Shown piece by piece: positions 33,224 through 42,460 of a stretch of 64,000 nt of DNA (position 1 is its first letter; every line of letters starts with the position of its first letter). The notes beneath the pieces were generated by a model. The model searched no databases and was not told the DNA's origin. It saw nothing but the letters and a program-made list of their open reading frames with translations. A program made the position numbers and the translations under genes. The stretch comes from Sinorhizobium sp. 6-70 (GTDB lineage Bacteria > Pseudomonadota > Alphaproteobacteria > Rhizobiales > Rhizobiaceae), in NCBI RefSeq assembly GCF_030124375.1, contig NZ_JASKLS010000009.1:34642-98641 (forward strand), given 5' to 3'.

Positions 33224-33229
33224 AACTAG

Positions 33230-33258
33230 AGAATCGCATTTCCCCGAATCCCAGTCAA
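33230..33258 (-). promoter_or_regulatory. Promoter of the antisense RNA
   Basis: On the minus strand, -35 ttgact (33253-33258) and -10 gattct (33230-33235) are spaced by 17 nt, a good vegetative promoter. Confidence 0.7.
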
Positions 33259-33319
33259 GAGTCTTTGGCACCGTTTTTTGGTGAGCGGATTTCTTTTGCC
33301 TCTTAGAAGGTGAAGGAAA

Positions 33320-34534
33320 ATGCAAAGTGAATATGTGACGACGCCTTTTGGGCGGCGGCCGATAACGCTCGCCCTGGTGAAACGGCAGATTGACACGAAA
33401 CAGATTAAGTCTGGCAAGTCGGCAGACAAGTGGAAAATCTTCCGCGACGTCTCCCAAGCGCGCGAACTGCTCGGCCTCCAAGATCGGAGCTTGGCGATTT
33501 TGGATGCTCTTTTGAGCTTCTATCCCGAAAATGAGCTACGTCAGGACGCCCAGCTTGTCGTGTTCCCGTCGAATGCCCAACTGGCACTTCGCGCTCACGG
33601 CATCGCCGGTGCCACCCTTCGCCGGCACCTGGCGTTGCTCGTAGAGGCTGGCTTGATCCTTCGCAGGGACAGCGCGAACGGCAAACGCTACGCGCGAAAG
33701 AGTAAGACCGGCGAGATCGAGAGCGCATTCGGTTTCGATCTCTCGCCATTACTGATGCGGGCCGAGGAGCTCGTTCAAATGGCGCAGCAGGTTGCTGCAG
33801 ACCGGAATGCCCTCAGAAGGGCGAAGGAAAATCTTACAATATGCCGGCGCGACGTGCGGAAGCTCATCACAGCTGCGATCGAAGAAGGCGCCGACGGGGA
33901 TTGGGCGAAAATTGAGGCTCTCTACGTCGACCTAGTCCGCCGGATCCCACGAACCCCAAGCATGTCTGATCTGGACCAACTGCTTGATGAAATCACATTG
34001 CTGCAGGACGAGATCCTCAACACATTGGATTTGCAGGAGAATGCGAAAATATTGAGCACCAATGACGCTCACAATGAGCGCCACATACAGAATTCACATA
34101 CCGAATCCATTAGTGAACTTGAACCTAGCTCTCGAAATGAGCAGGAGGCGAAGTGGAGCCCGGTCAGGGAGATGACGAGCGAGCGGATAAAGACATTTCC
34201 TTTGGGAATGGTGTTAAAGGCTTGCCCTCAAATCGCCGATTATGCTCCAGGGGGCGCCGTTGCGAATTGGCGGGACCTGATGTCGGCGGCGATTGTCGTC
34301 CGGTCTGTGTTGAAAGTCAGCCCTTCAGCCTATGAAGACGCCTGCCACGTGATGGGACGGGAAAATGCGTCCGTGATCGTGGCCTGCATTCTCGAGCGAG
34401 CAGAGCACATAAACTCAGCAGGCGGATATCTGCGAGATCTCACATCGAAGGCGAAACGAGGCGAATTTTCACTGGGGCCGGTGCTCATGGCGCTGCTCAG
34501 AGCTAATGGGCAAGGTGGAAAAAAAGCTGGGTGA
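33320..34534 (+). CDS. repC: RepC replication initiator
   Basis: The 404-aa initiator contains the RepC N-terminal domain (TTPFGRRPITLALVKRQI, WKIFRDVSQARELLGLQDRS, FPSNAQLALRAHGIAGATLR) and the C-terminal domain near residues 290-390 (GAVANWRDLMSAAIVVRSVL, GRENASVIVACILERAEHI). It binds the replication origin, which in this family lies inside the repC coding sequence. ATG 33320 follows gaaggtgaagga. Translation is expected to be controlled by the antisense RNA upstream. Confidence 0.97.
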   Translation: MQSEYVTTPFGRRPITLALVKRQIDTKQIKSGKSADKWKIFRDVSQARELLGLQDRSLAILDALLSFYPENELRQDAQLVVFPSNAQLALRAHGIAGATLRRHLALLVEAGLILRRDSANGKRYARKSKTGEIESAFGFDLSPLLMRAEELVQMAQQVAADRNALRRAKENLTICRRDVRKLITAAIEEGADGDWAKIEALYVDLVRRIPRTPSMSDLDQLLDEITLLQDEILNTLDLQENAKILSTNDAHNERHIQNSHTESISELEPSSRNEQEAKWSPVREMTSERIKTFPLGMVLKACPQIADYAPGGAVANWRDLMSAAIVVRSVLKVSPSAYEDACHVMGRENASVIVACILERAEHINSAGGYLRDLTSKAKRGEFSLGPVLMALLRANGQGGKKAG

Positions 34535-34551
34535 TTGGGAATCGTACTGTG

Positions 34552-34577
34552 AAAACCCTGCCAGCTGTAAGGATTTC
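34552..34577. repeat. parS: Degenerate parS-like dyad 2
   Basis: This matches the 26-bp palindrome at 35468-35493 at 22 of 26 positions (aaaaccctgccag, ctgtaaggatttc). It begins 18 bp after the repC stop. It may be a weak or decayed RepB site. Confidence 0.5.
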
Positions 34578-35467
34578 GGATTGTGCCTAGTCAACAAAGA
34601 TGGAAAGGCTTGGCTTCGCTACAGCAGGGCGGAACGAGGATACGCGGTGATGATCACGGATGGCGATCATGTTGGCACGAGGACACGGACTTGAGCCTCT
34701 GTGAAGCAGCACTTGCGGCGTTGGCTATGGTACCGAGACGGATCCTACGGCAGATGGGGCGCAGCCTGGCGGGGAGACCGTCCTGGCGAGGGTAAGATGG
34801 ACTCGCCCATCGTTTCTACCCATTATCCCTATAGCTTTTAACTGCATCGATGATCTAGGGGCCGGGTTTATGCACAGCGGGGTGTGCCATCGAAGTGTGG
34901 GAACGATCTTCTGAAAAATAGCAGCACCCAGTGGACGCAAGCGCCGCCAGTTTTCCCCGCTAATGCTTTTCATAGGATCGAGGCACCTAGGGCGCCGTTT
35001 GGATGAGGAGATGAAACCTGCATCGAAGCACGAGACCTTAGCACCGCGGAAGCGCATCCTGGTGAAGAACCTCGCCGGGCGGCTAAACAACATCGCGAAA
35101 AGACGTCCTGTTCGCGATAGCTCAACCGCAAACAACAAGTTCAGAGAGACGATCACCGATTTTCTAGCCCGATTCATCGTCTTTAAAGCAACAACCGAAG
35201 GGTTGATGCAGCTTTACACGACCGAGCAACACATAAGCCCCGAGAGCTCTTCCGCCCCTTGGTCACATCCTTACTAGGGATAGACCGAAGCCGGAAGCCT
35301 TCACCGAGACGCAAGCTGTAAGCCATTATTTTCTCGACGATCTCCAAGAGGCTTCGTCTACGGTGCTACGGCACCTACCCGCCCTGGTGGGGATGTATAG
35401 GTATGGCCTAGGCCCTCTATCAGAAGAGTTTGTCGGCACAGGCAGCAGAGAAGGGGCGGCCGAGGCG

Positions 35468-35493
35468 AAAACCCTGACAGCTGTCAGGGTTTT
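35468..35493. repeat. parS: parS-like dyad 3, perfect 26-bp palindrome
   Basis: aaaaccctgacag joined to its exact reverse complement with no spacer. It shares the core with the dyad at the end of repB, about 2.35 kb upstream, which strongly suggests a RepB partition site. Confidence 0.75.
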
Positions 35494-35559
35494 GTTCGTC
35501 CATCGCGAGAGATCACCGGTGCAGGAGGTAAAGGAAAAAGAGGTAAACGCGTTAGTTGT

Positions 35560-36663
35560 TTAGGCCAGCCTTAGAGAATACCGCGTGTGCCGTCGCTCGC
35601 CGGTGCGTCTCAGCACCCCCTTTTCCACTAAGTCATGCAGATCGCGTGTGGCCGTCGCGCGCGACGTGCGGGTGATCGAAATATAGTTCTCGGCACTCAG
35701 CCCGCCCTTGAATCCGGCAGGACCTTCCCGGAACATGCGCGCAATGGCTTTCTCTTGTCGTTCGTTAAATTTCCCGCGGAATCGATCGTAGAACTTTGCC
35801 TTGTTGAGGTGGAAGGCGACGCGGCGCAAGGTCGTCTGCTGCGCCGCTAGTATGGTCTCGGCAAAGTAGACAAGCCATTCGGTGATATCCAACATGCGCT
35901 GGTTTCGCTCGAGTTGGCTGTAGTAGGTCTTTCGAGCCTCCTCGATCGTGAAGGCGAGTGCGACTAGACTTGGTTGTCCGATGTTCTGTGCTAGTGACTT
36001 TTCGGCAAGCGCTCGGCCGATCCTGCCATTACCATCCTCGAAGGGATGGATACTCTCGAAATAGAGGTGACCAATGCCGGCGCGCGTCAAAGCGGGCAGA
36101 GGAGATTCATCGTGAGGTGCAGATTTGTTGAACCAGTCCACGTAGCTGGCCATCTCCTCAGGCACCCGCGTTGACGGTGGAGCTTCAAAATGGATGGTAG
36201 GCTTGTCGTGGCGGCCAGACACGATCTGCATGGCATCCTCGTGTGTCCGATATCCGCCAATCGTGCCAATATGACGACTTCCGGTCATCAACATTCCATG
36301 CCAGCGAAACAGCGTTTCATGGTCCAGGCGCTTGGACCAAGTACCATAGACATCGACCATCATTTCTGCGATGCCACGTTCCTGCGGCTTTACTGGACGG
36401 CTGTCCGCTTCCAGGCCGAACTGCCTTCGCAACGAGGATTGCACGCTCAAGCGATCGAGCATTTGTCCCTCGATCTCGGAAGTCTTTACTGCCTCCTCGC
36501 TTAGCACTTCGATGCGCAGTTGATCGCGTTCATCGTCACTGACATGCCGGATTGCGCCAACGACCTCGCCTGATGACAGAAGGAATTGCTGTTCGAGCGG
36601 CTCCAGCCGCACAGGGTCATATGTGAATTCAGGCCAGCCTTGCTGTGTCCAATTCCATTGCAT
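35560..36663 (-). CDS. Fic family protein with winged-helix C-terminus
   Basis: The 367-aa protein has the Fic AMPylation motif HPFEDGNGRIGR, with catalytic H206 and R214. The self-inhibitory motif T61-SEI-E65-G66 lies N-terminal to it, the class II pattern, so activity should be held off until relieved. A C-terminal winged-helix region (NYISITRTSRATATRDLHDL, VEKGVLRRTGERR) suggests DNA binding. The upstream tandem dyads starting right at the start codon suggest autoregulation. Length and architecture fit the Fic/DUF4172-like group of chromosomal and plasmid proteins. The target is unknown. Confidence 0.93.
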   Translation of the reverse strand: MQWNWTQQGWPEFTYDPVRLEPLEQQFLLSSGEVVGAIRHVSDDERDQLRIEVLSEEAVKTSEIEGQMLDRLSVQSSLRRQFGLEADSRPVKPQERGIAEMMVDVYGTWSKRLDHETLFRWHGMLMTGSRHIGTIGGYRTHEDAMQIVSGRHDKPTIHFEAPPSTRVPEEMASYVDWFNKSAPHDESPLPALTRAGIGHLYFESIHPFEDGNGRIGRALAEKSLAQNIGQPSLVALAFTIEEARKTYYSQLERNQRMLDITEWLVYFAETILAAQQTTLRRVAFHLNKAKFYDRFRGKFNERQEKAIARMFREGPAGFKGGLSAENYISITRTSRATATRDLHDLVEKGVLRRTGERRHTRYSLRLA

Positions 36664-36690
36664 GAGTTATAGAATTCCTTTCTATAACTC
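36664..36690. promoter_or_regulatory. Operator dyad O1 at the fic start
   Basis: Perfect 11-bp arms gagttatagaa (36664-36674) and ttctataactc (36680-36690), spacer ttcct, directly abutting the fic ATG at 36663. Confidence 0.7.
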
Positions 36691-36707
36691 TATTTTGCCC
36701 GAAAAGT

Positions 36708-36734
36708 GAGTTATAGCAACTGCGCCTATAGCTC
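36708..36734. promoter_or_regulatory. Operator dyad O2 upstream of fic
   Basis: gagttatag (36708-36716) and ctatagctc (36726-36734), one mismatch, spacer 9 nt. The half-site is the same as in O1; the two dyads start 44 bp apart, about four helical turns. Confidence 0.6.
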
Positions 36735-36914
36735 ATACGGCCTATGCGGATCCCTTGGCGATCTGGCGCGTGCGTCGACGGCATCCAATCATCCCTGGAT
36801 TTGTGGGGTCCCGCTCCAGAATTGCTGGGTAACTCAACCTCCCAGAAACTCTACCTCGACTTTGCCATTCCTATCGATCAATGCCGGCAAGAGGAATTCC
36901 AAGGAGAAGCGAAC

Positions 36915-37214
36915 GTGGAAATCAGCGCCAGTGACCGCGAGCTCATCTCGGTGATGAGACAGTATTTTGCGGCGACAGCCGATCTGGAGACCTTGAAAGA
37001 ACATTTGGAGGCGGCACGGCAGGCAGCCGGCGAGGCGATCGGCGTGTTCTACGATCCGCGCCAGAACGCCGGGCACGCCACCGACCTGCAGCGCACCCAT
37101 CGCTTGCGGGCAGAGATGGTGTCGCTGATGCAGCGTGCTGAAACCTGGGGCAGGGCAGCATTGGCGGCTGACCGGCAAGATGGGTCGGAGGCGGAAGCGG
37201 AACCGGAAGAATAG
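36915..37214 (+). CDS. Hypothetical helical protein, 99 aa
   Basis: GTG 36915 follows aaggag at about 9 nt. The protein is predicted to be helical and charged (SASDRELISVMRQYFAATAD, LKEHLEAARQAAGEAIGVFY) with a Glu-rich end (SEAEAEPEE). The upstream part of the open frame from 36744 does not look protein-like. No family is recognised. It lies next to the integrase remnant and may belong to that mobile island. Confidence 0.45.
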   Translation: MEISASDRELISVMRQYFAATADLETLKEHLEAARQAAGEAIGVFYDPRQNAGHATDLQRTHRLRAEMVSLMQRAETWGRAALAADRQDGSEAEAEPEE

Positions 37215-37271
37215 TAGTCCTTTGAGAGGCGAACCGATGCACTCTTCGGCGTGCAGCCAACCCTTAGACGA

Positions 37272-37669
37272 TCAGCCATGCCGCTTGTCCATTCTTGTGG
37301 CGCGCAATCCGGTCTCGACCTCCACCGGCATCCCGTGGGTCGGGTCCTCGGCGCGCTTGACCGGATCCCAAAGGTGATGCGCGACGACAGTAGCGCTTCC
37401 GGTGCCGGCCAGGGGAGGGGGGCGCCGGTGGCGAGGCGACACCAGGTCTCGAGGTAGCCGAGATCCGACGCGAGCGCCCGCAGCGTGTTCTCGCCCATGC
37501 CTTCCCTGGCGAGGTGTTTTAGTGTCGCGATGTCATCGGCGGTCAAGAGTTCGGCAAGCTGGTCGCGCCGGTCGAAAGGCAGGATCGCGTCGAGGGCGCT
37601 GCAGATCCTCAAAAGCCAGGCCTGGAAGTCTATGCCGTCGAACAGCGGCAAGAAAAAGCACCGTGTCAT
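37272..37669 (-). pseudogene. Integrase N-terminal fragment, frameshifted
   Basis: The minus strand encodes RRDQLAELLTADDIATLKHL and GENTLRALASDLGYLETWCR, the N-terminal (SAM-like) domain of a rhizobial tyrosine recombinase. After about 37395 the homologous sequence continues in another frame (VVAHHLWDPVKRAEDPTHGM, then EVETGLRATRMDKRHG) and ends at a stop at 37272. The catalytic domain is missing here. A matching C-terminal fragment lies on the other strand at 40678-40990, so one integrase gene seems to have been split and scattered. Confidence 0.65.
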
Positions 37670-37692
37670 CGGTCGCCTGATGAACCGTGCCC

Positions 37693-38610
37693 TCAGCGGC
37701 GAATGAGGCCAAACCGGTGGGCTTCGTCCAGCAGATCTCGGACGGAGGAGGGTTGCCACTTCTTGCCGCCGCGCACAGGCCGTTCTCCCATCTGGTCCAG
37801 TTGAGCAGCGATGTCACGAAGCGATAGGTCGGGATCGGCAATGGCGATCGCCGCCACCAGCTTCATCAGATGGTCCTCGGGGGCACGGCGCGGGGACCGG
37901 GCCAAGAGTTGTTTTTCCGCGAGCTTTTCGCGGACCAAGCGATGAACGGCGCGACGAAGGCGTTCGACGGTCCAGTCGTGGCCGCGGCGATTGAGCACCC
38001 GCGCGACATTGTCCCAACTGTGCTGAGGCCGGAGTTGCCGCACCATCGGCAGCCACGTCTGCGCCGACGCAAGGAGCTCATCGAGATAGAGTTTCTCCCG
38101 CGCCTGCGAGACTGTCTTGATCGCCTCCGGTCGTCGTTCTCGCAGGCCCGGGTTCCCAGGAAGCTTGCCGCGCGCCTTCGCCGCCTTGATGCCGGCTTTG
38201 GTGCGCTCGGCGATCAGCGCCCGCTCTAGCTGCGCGACCGCGCCGAGGACCTGAAGGGAAAACATGCCCTGCGGGGTCGAGGTATCGATCGGATCGCGGA
38301 TCGACCGGAAATGCACGCCGCGCTCCTCGAGGTCTTCGATCACGGACAAGAGATGGCTCACGGATCGGGCCAGTCGATCGAGACGCACGACAACGAGGAC
38401 GTCGCCGGCGCTGAGCTCCCCGAGTAATCGCGTCAACACCGGTCGAGCCCGCGATGCCCCGGAACCGTGCTCCTGATAGATCCGATCGCAGCCGGCGGCA
38501 CACAGCTCGTCCAGCTGGGCATCGTGGACCTGGTCATCCGTCGACACCCGGGCATAACCGATTAGCCGCTTGGGAGATTGTTGGACGTTAACTGTTTGTC
38601 GCTTCGCCAT
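37693..38610 (-). CDS. Serine recombinase (resolvase/invertase family)
   Basis: The 305-aa protein starts its catalytic domain with RLIGYARVSTDDQ, with Ser in the usual nucleophile position. QEHGSGASRARPVLTRLLGE, VVVRLDRLARSVSHL and AQLERALIAERTKAGIKAA are typical resolvase landmarks. The C-terminal part (about residues 160-305) is longer than in Tn3 resolvases and has two HTH-like segments. It probably resolves or inverts a transposon-like unit. The start at ATG 38610 is adjacent to a GTG at 38613 and the ribosome-binding site is poor. Confidence 0.92.
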   Translation of the reverse strand: MAKRQTVNVQQSPKRLIGYARVSTDDQVHDAQLDELCAAGCDRIYQEHGSGASRARPVLTRLLGELSAGDVLVVVRLDRLARSVSHLLSVIEDLEERGVHFRSIRDPIDTSTPQGMFSLQVLGAVAQLERALIAERTKAGIKAAKARGKLPGNPGLRERRPEAIKTVSQAREKLYLDELLASAQTWLPMVRQLRPQHSWDNVARVLNRRGHDWTVERLRRAVHRLVREKLAEKQLLARSPRRAPEDHLMKLVAAIAIADPDLSLRDIAAQLDQMGERPVRGGKKWQPSSVRDLLDEAHRFGLIRR

Positions 38611-38613
38611 CAC

Positions 38614-39193
38614 GCTTTTAACGGCCTTGTTTCAAGGTGCTTTGTACAGATAAGGAATGCGTGAGAAACTGTTCAGTTGCAAGCGTGTTTTACGCATTGA
38701 ATAGCGGCCCGCCAGACTCGAAATTCTATTGCAGACGAGCAACGGAGCGTCCGCATGAAGAAACGCGCGTCAGCGGGCTTCTGTGGCGGAAATGGCGGAA
38801 AAACAGCGGTTTCGGAGATGGCTGCGAGAGCAGGGGGCCCGCTGAAAGCCGCCGGCGCTCAATTGCCGAAGCGAGGAGGAGCCCTGGACGCCGCCGACGG
38901 CCGTTGGCTGCATTGTTGGGGAGTCCGGTCATTCCGGGCGAAATCGCCCTAGAAGCCCGGAAAACCGGCCATTTCCGCTGATCCAGGACGACCGATATAC
39001 GCCGATTTGCGACTCGAAATCGATCACTATCGATACTTGAAACCTATCGATAGTGATCGGGCGCAGAAAGCAGCGTCCGGCTGACGGAAGCAGAGCGCGA
39101 TTTAACTTCCGAATGCGAGATTTCAGAAGCCAATTCATATGGTTAATTTTGTCTAAATGATGCCCAGTAGTTGCCGCAACCGGGGCGGGTCGG
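38614..39193. other. Region after the resolvase promoter, with a long inverted repeat
   Basis: No supported gene is seen; short frames (38755-38952 plus, 38929-39138 minus) are weak. The first 100 bp may contain the resolution site. A perfect inverted repeat lies at 39021-39059. Confidence 0.4.
39021..39059. repeat. Perfect 15-bp inverted repeat, 9-bp spacer
   Basis: cgatcactatcgata (39021-39035) and tatcgatagtgatcg (39045-39059) are exact reverse complements. It is AT-richer than its surroundings and has no T-run. It could be an operator, a partition-type site or a recombination site. Confidence 0.75.
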
Positions 39194-39600
39194 ATGCCCT
39201 TGGACGAACTGCGCGGTCGCCCCTACGGGATCGTGTCGGTCGCCCGGGGGCTGGCAACATGGAACGCGGTCTCACAATGTTAAAGCGATCCGGGCTTCGG
39301 TTGCGCCAACGCCTGGGCCGGCGGCAGCGCTGTCGGAGTTCGAGGCGATGGTGATGATGGCGATTGCCTATTTTCAGCAGATCACCCGCGGAAACCTGTC
39401 GAAAATCTTCGGCGAGGAGGTCAGCCGTGACACAGTAGCCTCGCTCCGCGACGCCGGCTTCCTCGCATCGGGCCGTCGAGGCTCTGGAGGTTGCAGGACT
39501 TCTCAGCCGGCAAGGCGGACGGAGAAGCAGCTTTTCCGCACTGTGGCCAGAAACGCTCGGGATCGACCTCGACGCTAGGAACGGCCTCGAAGGCGGGAGA
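39194..39600 (+). pseudogene. ScpB-like gene remnant
   Basis: Fragments in two frames recall plasmid-borne ScpB-like proteins. MPLDELRGRPYGIVSVA begins at 39194 in frame 2. From about 39245, at a run of five G, homology continues in frame 3 as GGWQHGTRSHNVKAIRASVA and LSEFEAMVMMAIAYFQQITR, then GNLSKIFGEEVSRDTVASLR. A third segment (EALEVAGLLSR) follows in another frame. The N-terminus is absent. ScpB works with SMC in chromosome segregation; the plasmid copies are of unknown role and this one is dead. Confidence 0.55.
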
Positions 39601-39681
39601 TCATTCAACATTTCCTTCCAGTGGCGATTGAACCGCGGCGGCCTTCATCAAATTCGAGGGCCCACTTTCGTCCAAAGCAAG

Positions 39682-40362
39682 CTAGGTCGCGATCCCCTGC
39701 CTGCGTTTCGAGATATGCTTAAAAAACAGGATTAGATCAATAGAGGCGGAAACTTTAATCGGAGGGAGACCCACCTCAAGCGAAATTGTGATCGCGCTGG
39801 ATTCGAGCAAAGACCGCCAGAGAATGGAAAGCCACGGCGGTTTGCCTGATTTTTTTGACTCGGCGAGCCGCTCTTCGAGTATCCCTTTGACGTCCTGCCG
39901 CGGCTCTTCGCTCTCGCCGATGATAATCAGTGTCTCGTCGATTTTGACGATCGTGGGAACCGCTGCGTCTTGAATGGCGGTGACGGCTTCCTTAATAACG
40001 TGGTCGCGTTGGGGATTTTTTGCGAGTTGCTTCAGTGCCGCCGCGACGAGTTCTTCTTCTTCCATGCGCCGCTTTTCGCGTTCATGGCGAAGGCGAACCG
40101 CTGCCCATTCGCTCTCGGAATACATTGAGGAAGGTTTGCCAGTCGGCGGAGGCGCGGGCTCCCCCCTCGCCACAGCTTTCTTTATGTCATGCCAATCAAG
40201 TTGGCTCACGTCATCGAATGGATGAAAAATGCCCTTCATGAGGTTTCTCCCATTTCCGTAGAGAAAGACATTATCATGGACATGGAAGGGCGCGGCGCAC
40301 TTCCACTTGGGACCGGCAGAAAACCCCATATATGGACGAGGCGAACTCGTTTCGATGGCCAC
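39682..40362 (-). CDS. Hypothetical protein, up to 226 aa
   Basis: A long minus-strand frame. Its middle is charged and helical (ESEWAAVRLRHEREKRRMEE, ELVAAALKQLAKN), followed by VPTIVKIDETLIIIGESEE and a hydrophobic C-terminus. No family is recognised. The start is uncertain: GTG 40362 gives the full frame, while ATG 40241 (MKGIFHPFDD) has a gggag ribosome-binding site at 8 nt and would give a 186-aa protein. It sits between the ScpB-like remnant and an integrase remnant in the decayed island. Confidence 0.5.
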   Translation of the reverse strand: MAIETSSPRPYMGFSAGPKWKCAAPFHVHDNVFLYGNGRNLMKGIFHPFDDVSQLDWHDIKKAVARGEPAPPPTGKPSSMYSESEWAAVRLRHEREKRRMEEEELVAAALKQLAKNPQRDHVIKEAVTAIQDAAVPTIVKIDETLIIIGESEEPRQDVKGILEERLAESKKSGKPPWLSILWRSLLESSAITISLEVGLPPIKVSASIDLILFFKHISKRRQGIAT

Positions 40363-40677
40363 TATGCTGGAAACAGCATTCGGCGTCGCCCCGCGCGGTT
40401 CTATGGAAAAGCGCTGAGCGCTTTTTCAACGTCGCTGATAGGCGCTTCTTGCAAACAGATAATCGGGAAGGGAGCGAACGCTCTCAATTAGGCGTTGATC
40501 ATTGACGGGTGCGTGATACGTCTGCGCGGCCTGATTGCGAGGCGATAGCTGCCGAGTATCGATAAGAATGGATTTCGAGTCCTGGAGCGGGTAACGTCGC
40601 GGCAAATCACGTTTCGCCGGCGCTGCCCTGGCCGGGCGCCGGCAACGTGGCTCCCGAAATTCCTCGCTCATCACTGG

Positions 40678-40990
40678 GAGCCGGTGATGACGCGCGTTGC
40701 CTATCACGATCTCGTTGACGAGGAGCCCGTGCGCGCTAACCCGGCTGACAAAAACTCTCCGCTTCTGCCTTGCCTGTCGATTCGGCTCGGCCGTACCAAG
40801 ACAAACACCAGGGATGCGCATGTGCTGTTGATCGGTCGGCCAAGTCACTGCCTTGAAACGCGTCTGGCCAACCGCGGCATACATGCCCGAGGCCATGCAG
40901 CACTCGCTGCACAAGTCGGTGACCCAGGCCACCAGCTACTATAACGACGCCGAGCGCAAGCGGGCAGGGCGGCACGGTTGGTCATTTGAA
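40678..40990 (+). pseudogene. Integrase C-terminal fragment, internally deleted
   Basis: The plus strand encodes DLVDEEPVRANPADKNSPLL, then LSIRLGRTKTNTRDAHVLLI, the central part of a rhizobial tyrosine recombinase. After a shift near 40850 it jumps to MPEAMQHSLHKSVTQATSYY and NDAERKRAG, the C-terminal end carrying the catalytic Tyr region. The intervening Arg-His catalytic segment is deleted. It complements the N-terminal fragment at 37272-37669 on the other strand. The next gene fragment begins directly at its end. Confidence 0.65.
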
Positions 40991-42228
40991 CCGACAAGTG
41001 AGAGCTTTCTTCACCTCGATTGCTCTTCAATCATGCTTAGAAGAACTGTACGATGATAATCGTTCAGGCCGTCGAGCCAGTCGATATCTGCGTGATCAGT
41101 TCATCTACAAACTTTCAGCCGAAGATGTCGAACAGGTCAAAAAGATCGCGGCCCTCGCAATCGTTGAAATACCCGCCTCGCTGAAATGCCTGGCCAATCG
41201 TGTCCCACAGTCAGCTCTTGGTCTTGGCTTCGTCCGCCAGCGGACGACTTCGAAAACCCAACGGTTTGAGCTGGCCCATCACGAACTGGGAAAGCTGATC
41301 ACATCCTTCAACGACCCGGGCATCAAACTTCGGCTACGGGAGGTGATGTCCGCAGATCCGTTTCAAGCAACCTATATCGGGCAGAAGCTCATCGCGGCCG
41401 GCGAGAACGAGCTGGCGAAGGAATTGCTGCCGGACATTCTTGTTGAAGCACTTACGCTTTCTCAGGACTTCTCCATGGGGAACTCCGGCGCGGTCTTCGG
41501 AATATTTGTCCAATCCAACATCATCACGTATGCGGAGATAGAACGTATCCTTCTTCCCGACATAGCGACATTCTTTGAGACGAAATCGGACATCGTCACC
41601 GGGCTCAGCTCGTTCCTCGGCGTCGCCTCGGAGCACATGGAGAAGGTGTATTGCACGACGCTGGAGAAGCTCGCTGAAGGCCTTGCTAACCGTTCTGAGG
41701 AGAGCGTCGATCTCCGCCAAAGCTGACATCCTGAAGATTATGATGCGGCTCGTGTCTGAGGGAAAAATGCGGGCAATATTGCGCAGACTGAGACCCGACA
41801 CTCTCGCCAAGTTCATGTTTACGATCTGGGATCGGCATGAGGATCTTGTTCCATTCATCTCGACCGCAGATCTTGAAGAGATCACAAGTCGCCGTTTCAG
41901 GGCGCGAGCCGCGGAATTTGTTGAAGAGAGAATAGCGTCTATCTACGTCGCAGGAGTTTATTCTCTGGTCGGGCTGGAGATACCGCGGGATGACTGGAGC
42001 AGGGTGGAGATCCCAAGCGGGGATTTCAGGGGGAACCGAAACAATCCTGTGTTCTGGATAGGTCTCAAGGCGTTGGAAGCACATGGGATGATCTGTCTTG
42101 CTCACCAGGAAGACCTCCCCGCGCCTGTCGAGGCAACGATCACCAATTCGGCGAGGACTACTCGAATAATGGCTGATTTGAAGAATTGGGCGAAGAGCGT
42201 CAAACCAGATGTTCCCATTACGGCTTGA
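40986..42228 (+). pseudogene. STAND/NTPase-like C-terminal half, frameshifted
   Basis: Two overlapping frames appear to be one broken gene. Frame 3 (40986-41726) contains the winged-helix-like ending KTQRFELAHHELGKLITSF, which recalls the FEFAH-type motif after the NTPase domain of STAND proteins. Helical repeat-like sequence follows (FQATYIGQKLIAAGENELAK). Frame 1 takes over near 41690 (LKIMMRLVSEGKMRAILRRL, then DTLAKFMFTIWDRHEDLVPF) and runs to 42228. The N-terminal effector and P-loop domains are missing, replaced by the integrase remnant. Many STAND proteins are antiphage sensors, but this fragment lacks every catalytic part. The family call is tentative. Confidence 0.45.
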
Positions 42229-42460
42229 CGGAATCTCGCTCTAAAAGCTGCGTCTCCTTCGCGCACGAGATGCAACGCAAGACCAAATCCGGATGGAGAT
42301 GCCAGATCTCATGGTCGACCTGCTCGATGAATTGCGCGATGACCAGCACACATAGCTCCGGTACCACTGTTTGCAGAGGCAATCCGTCACTACGGAACCA
42401 CAACGCGAATTTTGGAAAGCGTAAATGAAAAAGCTTGTTAAGCTGCTCTGCAGGGACAAA

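Larger units (their letters stand above)
34535..35559. other. Region downstream of repC, parS-bearing
   Basis: No well-supported gene in about 1 kb. Short frames (34506-34694, 34963-35277, 35363-35563 on plus) lack ribosome-binding sites or typical composition. The region contains two parS-like palindromes, one degenerate and one perfect, and probably serves as the partition locus of the replicon. Confidence 0.5.

Noticed and set aside
34506..34694. 62-codon plus-strand frame overlapping the repC end
   Set aside because: It overlaps repC and covers a parS-like dyad; no ribosome-binding site; probably not translated.
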